Below are positions 48,026 to 61,345 of a stretch of DNA of 64,000 nucleotides, piece after piece. The stretch's first letter is position 1. Each line of letters begins with the position of its first letter. The translations under genes and the position numbers were made by a program. Source of the DNA: Gnetum montanum (taxonomy: Eukaryota; Streptophyta; Gnetopsida; Gnetales; Gnetaceae); NCBI GenBank assembly GCA_015680685.1, contig MNCI01002331.1, positions 716,223 through 780,222 on the forward strand. The letters are read 5' to 3'. The notes beneath the pieces were generated by a model. The model saw only the letters and a program-made list of their open reading frames with translations. It was not told the DNA's origin and did no database searches.

Positions 48026-51000
48026 AAAATTCAAACTTAAATGTTGTTTTAAAATAAAAACTTTTATCATGAAAATAATGATAACATGAAAAAGAGTTAA
48101 GGCATTTCAATTGGAAACCACAACTTGCTAAGTGCTTGTAAATATAGTATACCTTCCTAAAAATTGTATCTGGTAAATAAAAAATAAGAATTTAATAACA
48201 AATAGACTTGAACCCTATTCTCTCCTTGAAGTCACATCAATTAAAGAAACATTTGTGCCTTGTGAGATAAAGATAAATGAATTCTCATAGATAAAAGATT
48301 TTAACTATCTACTAACTACATTAGAAATTATTTTGCAAGGACATAATACCTTGTTTAACCCCTAGATCAATGGCTATCACATAAGGTTTTTTAATACCCT
48401 AGAGCTATTCTAGACTTTGATTTTCTTCCAAGTTGTAACCTAGATCTAGGCATTATAGATTTTGGGATCACTACTACTTACATGAGCAACATCAATGATC
48501 AAATGATAGGTCAGTAATAGTACTACTACTTGTCTTTCTACCTTTAGCAGCCTGTTAAAAAATAAGACATCATTCTAAATCAAACATAAAAAATAATAAT
48601 TTAGATCAAATAATGACAATATCCATGTGAGGGTGATTTGTAGATTTTCTTCACATCAAATAATCAAACATTTATACAACATATTCTTAGTCCTACTAAA
48701 AAGATGTAAAAAGTGATAACCTAAATATAAACTCAAAGATGATAGTAAAATTGTAGAATTAAATCATTGACATATATGTATTGGAACCATTTAAAAGATA
48801 AAAGGATGGCTTTATCAAAAAATAGTATTAGAAATACTCTAGAACTATAAAACTGAAATTACTTAATGTTAGTAAAGTTAATTTCCTTCATTTGAAAAGC
48901 CTTGAAGGAAAAATCTTGTAGCATTTTTAAAAATCAATGAAAAAATCCATAATATTGAGCAACACAAATCAAAAGCATAAACTTCAAGAAAAAGAAAAAT
49001 ATGTATTATGAAATTATATGTACAACCTAGTAAATAAATCTAGAAACACCATGGCTAGAAAATAGAGACCACAAACTCTTTTCATTCGGAGATAACAATC
49101 ATCAAATCAATTTTTTATTTAATGTGAATAGTCACTCAAATAAATAGGCATTTTATGAAATTGATAGAATTCTATATCAATCCTTTTAAGAACTACTTTA
49201 AAGTAAAAATCAAAAATAGAAGAACAAAGCAAAAATAAAAAATCACAAAAATTTTTAATTAAAACTCTCATATCATTTAATGATAAGATACTCAAATACT
49301 AATACCTTTTGAATTTTTAAGTTATTCAATGGTTGTATCTTTTTCATTTCTTTTATACTTTATGTGATAGAGATCCTTTTAAGCATTGTTAAAGTTTTCA
49401 CATTATAATTAATATTTTTGAAATACCATAGAAAAATTAGTTAAGTAAAATTCATCATTCATATAAGAATGGTTATGGGAAAGGAAGGAACGTCATTTTT
49501 TGCATAATTTTTACATCAATTATTCAATACTTTTTAAAGATATTTTTGATTATTTTTAGAATTAATAATGATAATAAGAAATGAGGGTTTAATTTTTTAT
49601 TTTAAAAAATAATAAAAGGTATTTATTTTCAATATATATAATAGAATCTAAAGATAGCAAATTGTGAAAATTTTAAAGGGAGAAAACAAATTAATTTTCT
49701 TATATATATTACATATGGCATCATATAATAAAACAAGGGTTGATTTATAAGGAAAAAGAATATGAAATGGAACCATTAAGAAGTACTAAATTAAGAGGAG
49801 ATGATACTCAAAGGTAACATTGATTAAAACACTAACCTTTTTAAGGAAATGTATGAGTTCAATAATGGTGGCAATAGGAAGTTTTGTAATAAGTATGAAA
49901 TGCACTCATTTTTAATGACATTTGTTAAAATAAGTCAATATGATCTAATGTGGACACTAGTTAGACATGCAATTATATAAGATACATTTAATTAGTGTAA
50001 AAAGATTTGAATGGATAAAAAAGCCTTATAAAAAGAGGAATATATCCCAAACAAAAGAGGAATAGAAAAGCTATTTCACATCTTCAAATCATGAAGATGT
50101 TTACAACTTACACATAGAAACCCAACTTCAACACATCAACTCTTTAGAAAAAGAGACCTCACACTCTTAACTTAATGCCTATAAATCCTAATTAGGATTA
50201 AACTATCATTTTTAGGTAGCTAACTTTGATATATCTTTGCTCTTTTGTAAGAATTAGTTTTAGAAATTTAACAATTACCATTAAAAATCTAAAACTAAAC
50301 TAAACATTTTTAGAAAAGTGAAGTACAGCTCAAGTCAACCTAAGATTTGCCTTTGCATCCCTAGAAACAACATAAAAACAAAGGAAAGATTTCATCCATA
50401 ACTACACTATGTTACAATGTAGTTATCATGAGAGAAAAAGATTGTGACAAGCTAATGAGAATGTTATTCTAAACAAATTGAAATAATCTATGTGAACTAG
50501 ATGACTATATAAGTAAAGGGGAAAGTATAGACATAAAAGATTTGAACTAGAACTAAATGACTACTAACATCATTAAGAGGGAATGGTATAGGCATGAGAG
50601 TTGTTAGAATCTAAATTCTTAATCCATAACTTAGTGTTATTCACCTATATTTAAGAGGAAATGGTATAAGCATGAAAGTTGTTAGAATCTAAATCCTTAC
50701 TTCATAACTAAGTATTATTCACCTATATTTAAACCTATAATGTAGAGTTTCTACTCAAAAGTTTTATCACTAGGTTTGTAGAATTTGTGTTACATACCCT
50801 ATACAATGATACAACATAATCTAAAGCATGGAGCTTCATAACTATTAAGATTTTCTACACCAAATATTTTACATTGAATGACATTGTTCAACTACAAGTT
50901 AAATGCTAAAGGACATACCCTTGGTTTCAAAATGTAACCACAATTGCTAGCTCTCTTTTTGCTTTTCTAATGCTTTATAGAAAACAAAGCTGAATAGTAA

Positions 51001-52076
51001 GTTAAAGTTTTAAAAATGGTATCTTTTTAAGGCTTAAGTATCACAAGGTCATATCATCATTGTGGTTTAAAATTTTTGTTTAGCATATATTTAATCAACA
51101 TCAACTCAATATATGAAATAATCTAAAATAGTTACGATGAAAAATAAATAGAAAGATGCAAGATTTGACCATGTAGCATCGATGAAGTATAGATTCATAA
51201 AGTTGTAGGCTCTAAGATACATAATTTCTACCTTTGGCATTACAATATTGCTGCCCAAAAATGTTGTGTAAGTCCACTTTTATAAAAATGAATTTTCCCA
51301 CTCATCCTTATTGTTGTTATATTTAGGATGAGTATTCTTTACTTAAAAAACACTATCTTGACTTTAGTATACTCCACTTCCTTCATAATATTGGTCTTCT
51401 ATTTTAAGGTTTAAATATAAGAATGTTTTGTTAATGGTTCAAAGGTTACTTCCCTCTAAAATAGGTCAGAGAAGTATGGAGATTTATTTGAGTTCCATGG
51501 TAACTTAACCATCATTCTTCCCTCTCTTTTTAAAACTACATAGCCCTAATTCTTTATGTATTGCATCACAAAGATATGCAGGTAACCTAGGCTTTGGTTT
51601 TAGATATGGACACCTTCCCTACTCTTTAAAGAAGGAGGTTAGGATTTGATACATGTAGTATGTAGATGCATCTTAGCTATCTTGAGATGGTTTGCACGTA
51701 TTTATGTTTGTGTTTATGCTATTCCCAATGCTTATATGATTATCTATAACATACTCACTATTCTTATAACTGTGTTCTAACATGCCATGTATTTAGTTCT
51801 CTATCTTAAGTTCATCCTTTATCTCACAGTGATTTCAACACTCAAGGGTGGTGTCACATAATGCTCTCAAGGATAACATCAAATAAAAGGGTTCTTGCCC
51901 TACTACCCCCATCATATTGCCTCTTCTTATGCCTTTACACTAGTACATGATGCATAGCAAAGCACATGTCAAATGTTGCAAAGTGCTAAACCAAGCATTA
52001 CATTATTTGTGAATGCAAATGAAAATATAACAATGCTTTGTACAACTACTTTTTATCTTCCTTAACAAGTTCATAT
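48026..52076. other. AT-rich intergenic region, no gene
   Basis: No frame or domain is visible on either strand. A 78-bp tandem duplication lies at about 50575-50730, marked by GGTATARGCATGARAGTTG in both units. Confidence 0.5.
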
Positions 52077-52404
52077 ACAATGAGGTGTCAACCTAATGAT
52101 AAGACACTTGATTTGGAAGCTCTAGGTCATGGGTTTGATTCTAGTAGACAATGCAAAGTGACATAAAGTTCTATTTGGACTATATGTCTTAGGGTGTACC
52201 TATGTTTCACTTATTTTGGGTTTCAACACCACCCATTTTGTAATATTTTTTTTAAGCCAAAGATGAACTAAGTGAAACATAGGTGCACCCCAAGATATAT
52301 AGTCCAAATAGAACTTTATATAACTTAGCATTGCCCACTAAAATCGAACCTATTACGTTGAGCTTCCAAATCAAGTGTCTTACCACTAGGCCAACACCTC
52401 ATTG
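52077..52404. repeat. Inverted pair of tRNA-derived SINEs
   Basis: A left arm (about 52077-52213) and right arm (about 52269-52404) are reverse complements with moderate divergence, separated by about 55 bases. Each outer end carries tRNA-like promoter boxes. The right arm, read on the minus strand, has GGCCTAGTGGTAAGACACTT followed by GGTTCGATTTTAG; the left arm has CTAATGATAAGACACTTG and GGTTTGATTCTAG. The shared body ends CTTAGGGTGYACCTATGTTT. Transcription through the pair would give a long hairpin RNA. Confidence 0.75.
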
Positions 52405-54436
52405 CTAAATGGGAATTGTGACTAACCCAAGATCTATGGATTGTGCAACTAATTGCTTTTTCTTTCATGTATGGATGTCATCTTATAAAAAATAAATGAA
52501 TTTTGCAATGCAAACCTTAGCAACCTTAGGCTCTTGCCCTCTCTACCACTATCCTTTTAATATTGGTTCTTTGTCTTAAATAGCCAATATTTTAGGTTCT
52601 TTATATAGGTGTGAATTAATAATAATTTATATTTTAGATATTATAAAGCATAAGTTTTTTTAAAAAAATTGACAATAGTTGTATTAAAAATTTAAAGAAA
52701 AATAATGTACTAACAATGTTAAGGAAAATCATAAAACTCAATAGAAGTGCAAACCAATTTTCTAATAATTTCCACTTAAAATTCAGTTGATTATTGTTTT
52801 TCAAAAATTCTGAAATTTCCTATGATTTCCATTATTTCAGTTTTATAAAAAAAAAAATATTAGTTTAAAACTCACTTATTCTTATTTATTAGAGTTGATA
52901 AGTTTGTTTTATATTGAAACAATGACTTTGCTAGCTTGTTGGGAAGAGACTTTCAAATGAAAACCTACTCCTAAGTTCAAATTATTGTATGCAATAACCT
53001 TTATCAAAACTTTGATAAAATAAAATAAAAATAAAAGCCTTAATGAAACTCGAAAGCATAACTAAATGCCTTCATTAACTTGCAATGATGTTATAATTAC
53101 CATTTCATTGATGTGATTTGTATAAATCTTTTTAAAGAGTACATCAGAGTGTGTTTAGGATTTTGTATTAAATGTTGCCAAATTTGTATAACATTTAGTC
53201 TTGAGTTCTTTGGATTCACAAAATGACTTTAATACCGACACAAATGCAAGATATTTATGATTATGAGTGACAACGTAGCAAACCAATGTAAGTGCTTTTT
53301 GGGATTGGTGGATGTTTAGGTGGTTATCTTGCATGCGCTTTACCCAAGCAATGTTGGGTTCAAAACTCAAAGTTTGTTATACACTAATACAGCTATTTAA
53401 TTTCAAAGTTTTCCTTTAGAATTCATAAATATGAAAAAAAGAAAAGAAACCTAAGTGTTCCCTTTAAAATTCATAAATATGAAAAATAGAAAAGAAAGCT
53501 GGTCTCTTTTGTGGTGTGCTTTATGATGTCATTTTTCAAAAATCATTAATTTTAAGGTTCTTTGAGATCAAAAATAGGCAAAAGTTATTTGAAAGTCATT
53601 ATACTGTAATTATGACAAGAACTTTAAACCATGTAGTACACCTTTAACATGGTTTCATGGCTCATGCCTAACCTCAGAATCAAGAACTTCTTAATCAACA
53701 AGCAAATGTTTGTAGAAATGATATATGTCTCTACACAAAGAAAACTCTTAGCCTCATTTCTTTTACCCAATTTTTTAAATTGAATTTTTGACTTCTAAAA
53801 TACATATTCTAAATCTTAGCAACAACAAGCTTTGATAAGAAAAAGGAATCCATCAGCTAATAAGGCATTTTAAGTTTCTTGAAAATTACAATTGATACTA
53901 AAAAGATGCTTTTTCACAAAAGGCAAAAAAACCAGGAACAACGATTAGAAAATCAGCAATGTTCAAGTGAATTTTTTAATGCAGTCAAAAATAATATTTT
54001 ATTTACCATAAACTCCAATATATATGTTTCATAATATCACATATTTTTAGTTGAATGCTACTACGATTGAGAAGTGAAGACAAACCTAATCTCTGTAACT
54101 CTCTCCTACGAACAATTAAGGATAAAGGGAAATCCACTTCCTAATGGAGCCGAAACATTTATTGGCTAACACATTTTCTGAGAATGCCAGCAACAATCTC
54201 AGGTGGAGGATCCAGCTGAGAAGTACAAAGTAATTTAAAAATTCAATCCTACCAACACCAGCCTTAACTTTGCCCAAATCAAATCATAGCTAAACATAAC
54301 AAAATTAGGAACTGTATGCATAATATTTCCAATCCAGCAAAGCTTTAAAACTATCTCAAACTACTCAGATATCTCTTGATTCATCCAGGCATACCAATTT
54401 TCTAAAAAACTTTTCTGTAACTACTAGTAAAATATT
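52405..54436. other. AT-rich 3' flank of the NLR gene
   Basis: No gene is seen. A roughly 50-bp tandem duplication (TTCATAAATATGAAAAA followed by AGAAAAGAAA) lies at about 53415-53510. Confidence 0.5.
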
Positions 54437-57400
54437 TCAGTCGTCTCTTGATCCTTTCTTGTAATTTCTTATGTAGTATACCATGAGATACTTCGGCAAA
54501 TCCCTTCCAGCAAAATAGACCAACCATGAATCCGGCAAGAATATAGCTCTGAGGGACAAGATCTTGATGATGTCATTAACATATGCTTTGGACAGTTTTT
54601 GGAATTCTCCCAAATGCATTGTTTTCAGGGCAGAAACTTGGAAGAAATCATCAGAGAGAGACTGCAAATCAGTGCACCCTGTCAAATCCAGCTCAGTCAG
54701 TTTTGTCAATTTCTTAAACCCTACTGGTAATCTGTCAATTCCAGGGCAGTGCAAGCTAAGCATCTGCAGGTTCTTCCACTGCTCGATGTTTTGTGGAAGC
54801 TGCTTCAATTTGCTGCATTTGATGTAAAGCTCTTCCAGTGGCAGAGAAAGGATTTCATCTGGCAATGTGACATCGTCTGGGACATCGTCTGTGACATCGT
54901 CTTTGCAATCCAGAGTTATAGACAATGATTTCAAGTTTTGCAGCGATTGCATGGAAACAGTCTTTGAGGGATTTTGTTTGCCTTTCAAACTTAAGTATTC
55001 CAAACCTGATGGCATCTGAAAAGTGTTCAACTTGTGTTTTCAGTACCTGGAAAACATGAAATCAATTCACAAAGGAAAATAAACCCTGTTTTTCTATCGG
55101 GCAGTGAGATAAGTTACCTGCTTGAATGAAAAATCACAATCCCAGTTGGCATAAACCAGACGCTTTAGATTTTGTGCCTTCTGCAGCTGGAAAGGAAGAG
55201 TCTGAGTTTCGCTTACGCCCTCGTAGCAAATAAGTTTTGGAAAGTTTTCTGGGCAAACTCCATTGATTTTGCTCCAACCTGCAACTTTTAAGACCTTCAG
55301 GGTTTCATGCATACTGCTCAACGAACTTGAACTTATCTGGTTATCGCTCGGATCAGCGTTGCTTTCCCTCCGAGGTCTCTCACTTTGAGCTTTCATGGTA
55401 TCTTCAAATACAATTCCTTTGAGCTGGATTTTGTGTGCACAGAAAAGAGAGAAAACAGGAATGAGTCCATTATCAGGCAGATTGTTTGTAGCCATTTAAT
55501 TTTGGTCACAATATTTGAAGTTAATAGCAATTTTGCTTTAACTTTAATTCAATTTCCCTTACCAGGTTATAGTTTTGCTTAATATATAATTCAAATTTGC
55601 TTTTCATTCAATGTTAAAATACAAAGTTATCGAGTTGCAAAAGCAACAAATGGCTTCCTAGTTACCTCATTACTTTTGCAACTTTGGATAAATATTTTTT
55701 AAATTTAAATAAAATTGATTCCAAAAAATGTTACTGTTGCAATTTTGAATAAATGTTTTTTTAATTTAAATAAAATTGATTCCAGAAAATGCAAATTTGA
55801 ACAGTATTTTAATAAATAGAATTAAGGGTACTGCTTGCTTTTTTTATTATTAATTTTATTCAAAGTTAAAATACAAATCTATCCAAGATTGTAAAACCAA
55901 CTAGCCTTTTGTAACTTGCATCTTTCCTTTTTCAACCGTAGATATATGTTTTTTTTTTCCTTAATTTGAGTAAATTTAATTTTAAGAAAAGCAAATTTGA
56001 AATATGCCTTAAACAAAATTAAAATTAGCGGAGTGAAATAGAATTAAAGTGAAGTGAAACTGCTTTGCACTAGGTGAAATTGCTATAACAAACAGCGAAT
56101 TCAATTCACGAAGAAAAAACATAAATCACCAACATTGTTGACGTACCTGTCCTGTAATATTCTTTTCCAACCCTCCGGTTGCTTGAGCTGAATTTATTAC
56201 TCTCCGGGAATCCCCTGATTTCTCTGTGAAGCGTTTGAAAATCGTATGGAGAACACGGGCTCTTGAGTTTGCTTCGCGAATTATGCCCTTTTCCTGAAGC
56301 TTCTTCAATATTTCTTCTCCAACAATATGCTGAATGTGTTTCCATGGGTACCCATGAAAAAACCAGCAAATGTCCTCAAGAGCTTCCTGTTCCTTCTCTT
56401 CCAGCGAAAACTTATCCAACAGTTTCAGTATATCTCCCTGTCCTAGATTTTGCTCAGACACCAAAGATGTTAACCTATTCAGTATATCTCCCTCTGCTAG
56501 ATTTTGGGTAAGAACATATTTTGCGGCCAAGAAGATCCAACCAGGAGAACCCTTGGAAACTTGCCTCAGATTTGTCTGTAAATCGTCTTTTAGATTTTTC
56601 TTTAACTCGTCTTGTAAACTTCCCTTTCCAGCAGCTGTTGCTGTTGTCTGTAAATCGTCTTGTAAACTTTCCTTTCCGGCACCTGCTGCTGTTGCAAAAA
56701 TCTGGGCTGCCTCAACTTTGTTCCGAGGGCGAACAGAGTATGTCACTACGCTGCCTTGACCTGGCAAAATCTGCTGCCAATCAATGGTCTCTTTAGGGTC
56801 CTTTGCAGTAACGAGAAACCTCACCTTCCTTGCATTTCTCAGGTGACTCACGAGCTGTTTAACTTCCTCCTGCAATTCCTCCTTTTTCAGAGCATTGTCT
56901 ATGTAAATAAAAGCCCGCACGTCGCCTTCCTCCCTGGGAAATCTGACCCAGTGTCCCTGCTTCATAACTGCACATGATTCGTTATTGTCAAAGACTGTGA
57001 TCTTGGAATAATTGCAGCGAGGAAGTTCCAGAGTCGCAAAAACTGCATCTGCCAATGTCGTTTTTCCAATTCCACTTTCGCCGGTCACAATGGTGACCAT
57101 TGCTTTTCTTCGGTTTGCCCATCCCATCACATCGATCACATCTTTGACATCTTCCTCTATTCCCACTGTTTCATTTTTGAGAATTTGAATGAATGAATGA
57201 ATGCTTGTTTCAGGCCACAAAAAAATGATATGGTATTGAAAATTTAGAGTTGGGATGATCAATGCATGTGAGAATTTACCTGCATCTTTTGGGTAAGATT
57301 CCTCTGGACGAGCTGGCAGAGTGTCTCTATAGGCATCATAGAGGTAAACATCAAACATTCGGTAGAATCTGTGGTACTTGACCTCCAGTTTCTCGATATG

Positions 57401-59748
57401 ATTCGTCAATGACTCTGGGGTAGTGGATGGAAGCAACCGTCTGCAACAAAAACAAACAATTTTCGTTGCCAAATCATTCAGACATCATACACTGAAGAAA
57501 CAAAAGCTTGTCGATCAGCATTCTCTATCATCATAGCCTGTCACACGAGTTATTCATCTCTATCAAAATCAAGAGCTCACGGTTTTTTATCATATTCACT
57601 CTGAGGAAAGCAATGTCGGCTGAAACACGGGGAAAAAGTGTCTGTTAATGTCTTAGTGGCAAAAGTAATGTACCTGTGCCCCTTAAGAATGCACAGGCAT
57701 ATCAGATTTTTTTTTCCTTTTTTTCCAGGAGAGTCGAGCATCTCAGATTATAAATCTGAATTTTGAAGAACAGTATCACTATACTCCCTCCCAACCTTGT
57801 TGCTGTACGATTGAATAAAAGCTTTTTTGGTCCAAACAAGGGACCCTAATTGTAATTGTGAGCTAATGCTTCAAGAATATTTAATTTGAACGGATTCCTA
57901 AAAATCAATGAACTATACCTGCCTATAATTTGAATACATACTTTCTGCTAGAGCATTAGGATACTACACTGAAGATGGTTTTAAATTGAGCAAACTGTAT
58001 ATTTTACTCTGTCTAGTGGCATCTGGTAAGAAAGCAATAAATTTCAGTTTTATATTTCATAGTTACTGATCTCACATTTTGAATCTATTTCTTTTTCTGT
58101 TTTAGATGAATCAGTATAAATGAACTCTAAGAACTCTCCTCAGTCAATACTGTTTTATACCTCCTTCTCTCTATAATAAATGACGTGGTGTGATCAGTGC
58201 TCAGTGGCCACATAAGATGCCAATAGCAACCCTGCACTTCGGCAAGCTATATTCACTCTGCTAAGAATGCCTTTCTCAAACTTGCCCAACACGATTCTGA
58301 TTCTGATATTAACACGACTCGTCCTAGAAAAAAACATTTCCGGTACATGATTAATAAAGGAAGGCTTATAGGAATTTCTGATCTGTTTGGAAAGATAGAA
58401 AGACTCATTACATTGGACCCTCATTGTTAGCACACAAGGACTTAGTAACACAAAGCAACATCAAAGCCTAATCTCTTTTGGAATAACTACTTGAAGCTTA
58501 AACCAAGTCTCACAGCTTTAAATAGAATCACCATACCATCATTCTAAATGGCCCTTACCATATTTTTCTATGTTTTTCATTAACACACCTTGAACTGCAT
58601 AACCAAGGATTCAACCTAACTCTGCTTTCACAGAACTAAGCACATAAGCTTTACAACTAAAATATATGAAACTATTTCATTATCTTGAATTATTTTTAAA
58701 GAAATTCTTGATCATACTAGATTCATATAATTGATTTCTGACTGAAGACTAAAGCCAAAGTAAAAGGGACTAAATTTGATATTCGACTGTATCAAAGAAA
58801 ACATCAAAACTATCTTTTCTTCGAAAAATGCAAACCATAACCTCAGTATATAGCAGGATTTACCATTGGCAACTAACATCAAAACAACTTTGATGGGGAT
58901 TATTAAGTACCTCTCAAGCCTCTCTGGTTTAACACGCATCCAGCAGAGAATTGAGCCTGCCAAAAACAAGCGTGAAGCCAGACGCATTTCTGGCCTCATT
59001 CTTCTCTTCCTGTAATTCATTTGCTTCACTGCTTTGGCTAACCTACATGATTCTTTCAGGATAGAATAGCAGTCATCTATGATCTGTTTGTCTTTACGAT
59101 CTTTTATCTTATCAAAGTTTAGTATGATGAACCCAACAGAAAGTAACCCTATGCACACACCACACCGAACTTTCTTGCCTCTGTCCTTATTTTTCAATAT
59201 CACTGCAGCTAGGCCATTGGCATCATTATCTCCCTTAAGAAAATATTTGTCCTGTTTGGCATGGATTTTGCAAAGTCAGAAACACTAAACAGTATATAAA
59301 CCTCTGTATGAATATAACATTCCAATAGATATGTCCGACACATGGAGAAAACAAGTAAATAAATACATAAAATGATATCGGCATTAAGAATCATGTTCCC
59401 AACCAATATTGTATCCTGTGGATCTTCATGAGAAAAAATTTGTGCCAGAATGTCAACAGATTTTAGCTTCTCCAAAATATCCGTCTTTGGATCAGGTATA
59501 GTTTCCTTGGGCTCCCCAGGCCTTGTCTCCTGAGGCACAAATATAAAAGCTTTCAAAAATTTTGTGATAAAAATGAAAAACTAAATAACCGCCACCTTCT
59601 AATGAAGACTTACCTCAAGATTTTTGAAATGAATTTGGACTTGATCGATTAGCCGCTTCCAATTAATTTCGTCCATAGGATCTTTGTCTTCCATGTCTGA
59701 GTTGTCGTCATCTTCAAGAGGACAGCAGCACTTATACAACTTAGACAT
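54437..59748 (-). CDS. NLR-type immune receptor with unusual N-terminal domain, seven exons
   Basis: Exons on the minus strand: 59748-59614, 59529-59404, 59251-58911, 57440-57280, 57165-56147, 55423-55118, 55015-54437. All introns are GT-AG and all phases fit, giving 888 residues. The second donor (59403, TTG/GTTGGG) is the least certain. Residues 1-254 form an unassigned region: a CCC triplet at 7-9 that could be acylated, then helices with hydrophobic stretches near 117-133 and 177-192. The NB-ARC-like ATPase begins near 257: P-loop GESGIGKTT (283-291), Walker B-like FIYIDNAL (340-347, one acid only), RFLVTAKD (370-377), GSPGW (460-464, for GLPLA) and VLHT (559-562, for MHD). Residues 595-888 carry leucine-rich repeats such as LPLEELYIKCSKLKQLP. 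It probably acts in intracellular pathogen sensing or signalling. A TATA box lies upstream. Confidence 0.85.
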
Positions 59749-59828
59749 TTCTCTTCCTGCTTGTGTGCACGAAAACTGAATTGCTCTTAGATCAATAACA
59801 ATCGTGGTTGTTATGGGGGAGATGTAAT

Positions 59829-59837
59829 CTTTTATAG
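59829..59837 (-). promoter_or_regulatory. TATA box of the NLR gene
   Basis: On the minus strand CTATAAAAG lies 81-89 bases before the start codon, which would place transcription start near 59.80 kb and give a 5' leader of about 50 bases. No other TATA word is nearer to the ATG. Confidence 0.55.
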
Positions 59838-60620
59838 TGAGAAATTTACAGCTGCTTCATGGAATCTGAAGAAAATTGCATATCAAGTTATGCACTTACT
59901 TTGATGCACAGCTCGTGATTGAATGGGAATGGTATTTTCACTTTGGAATAAAGTGCAAAGAAACAACATTTTTGAATTCATACAATGTTAATTCCTTCTT
60001 TGTTTTCCAAGAATTTTGTGGGCAACATTTGATGACATTCTTTAGGCAACCGTATTTTGTTGAGATAAGGTTAGAATGATGATGATGATTTGATGACGTT
60101 GTTTTGTGAGTGTAAACATTTACTCAAAGGTCTTGCAGGATTTTCCAGCTTCAGCATCCAATTAATTTTGCTAAATTCTATAGAAATGTTGGCTGTAATC
60201 TTCTTAATACCGTATAATCTATTATTCAGGATGCAGGGAAACTTGAAAAATGAAACTGAATAAAGGACAGCATTCGGTTGGAGGTTTTCAGCTATTTCTG
60301 CTGTAGAATAGAATTTATTTATGAAAAGCATGATTATTTCCTGATGCATCTATCATTTCTCAACAAGGTTTAAGCCTTTAAAGACACAACAACATGCAAG
60401 AACAAGAATAATTTGTTCTTCTTGCTGCTAGCTTCCATGGCATCTGTTAGTTGTCAAAAGCTAAAATTTCTGTTTCTGTACAAGCAGGTTGCTTTTGTAC
60501 AAGCAGGTTGCTTTTGCAATCACCCAACGAATGTGGAGTTTCCTAATTACTTTCTTCAAAACATGGCAAGAAATCTTTGAGCAAAGTCATCCAAATTCCA
60601 ACTATAAAAAGAATGTTCCA
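59838..60620. other. Intergenic region between the NLR and the next coding-like exon
   Basis: Holds a 19-bp tandem repeat (CAAGCAGGTTGCTTTTGTA twice, from 60481), a TTGAGATAAGGTTAGAATGATGATGATG microsatellite near 60060 and no gene. It may contain promoters for both flanking transcription units. Confidence 0.4.
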
Positions 60621-60631
60621 TGACCTTTCAC

Positions 60632-61073
60632 AGACCCCAATGTGCCTTTAAGTAGAGACCCGACAAACATCATCATGGAAGGAAGGTATTCTGCAAGCAA
60701 AGAATTTGAATTTCATCTTTTTTCTAAAGTAGCAGTGAAATGGACATTAACTGTTGTGCCATATTGTTATGATCAAGGATTTTTATCTGTTTGCACAATA
60801 ATAGTGGCTCTTTCTTTACATATACTGGAGGTTCAGCGAGCAGTAATACATGTTCAGTCATCAGAGCCCAAAAAATGGAGAAGATTCCTTCATGCACTCA
60901 ACTGTGGCAGTGTGCAGCTCTACATGCAGCACAATGACACTTCAGTGAATTTTCCTGATCTTAATCCCTTGGAGGTAATTGCAGTGCAGGGTAACCAGGA
61001 AGGAATATCCTATGCCAATTTGGACTTGGCTGATTTGCTGGGCCGAATTTCCACTATTTATAGAACTATAGAG
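60632..61073 (+). CDS. Unidentified coding-like exon
   Basis: An open plus-strand frame of about 145 codons is bounded on the left by a possible acceptor (TTTCACAG before ACCCCAATG, 60632) and on the right by a good donor (ATAGAG/GTAAGC, exon end 61073). An internal ATG at 60675 (MEGRYSASKEF) could be the start if it is a first exon. The product has a hydrophobic stretch (GFLSVCTIIVALSLHIL) and a soluble C-terminal half (EPKKWRRFLHALNCGS; NFPDLNPLEVIAVQGNQ). Base composition is balanced and codon use is gene-like, in contrast to the repeats around it. I do not recognise the family. It could be part of a gene of its own or a gene fragment. Confidence 0.45.
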
Positions 61074-61246
61074 GTAAGCCTCCATAATTTTTTTTTTTAA
61101 TTATTTTATTGAGTTCGAGAAACACGCTTCTATTAGATTGAATAATTATTAGCCACCGAAACGGAACTAGGGCAACGTGAAGGCAAAGGCAACGCAACGG
61201 AAACGGCTTAGGTTGCGAAAAAGAAACGAGCTTTAAATATAGAGCC

Positions 61247-61345
61247 AATTTAGTATAGAAGGTAATCAATATGCTAGAACTTGACAGTAACAAAAAATTT
61301 AGTATAGAAGGTAATCAATATGCTAGAACTTGACAGTAACAAAAA
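61247..61345 (+). repeat. Perfect 49-bp tandem duplication
   Basis: AATTTAGTATAGAAGGTAAT begins both units (61247 and 61296), and they are identical through GACAGTAACAAAA. Confidence 0.9.

Noticed and set aside
56263-56977. Several plus-strand frames of 70-129 codons over the NLR
   Set aside because: They are antisense to NLR exon 5, whose minus-strand frame, splice sites and domains are clear.
59209-59403. Extension of NLR exon 2 into a hydrophobic stretch ending at 59209
   Set aside because: The frame stays open but ends in a stop without joining exon 3. Use of an alternative donor at 59304 would leave an intron of only about 50 bases. The 152-base intron is the better fit, although cDNA would settle it.
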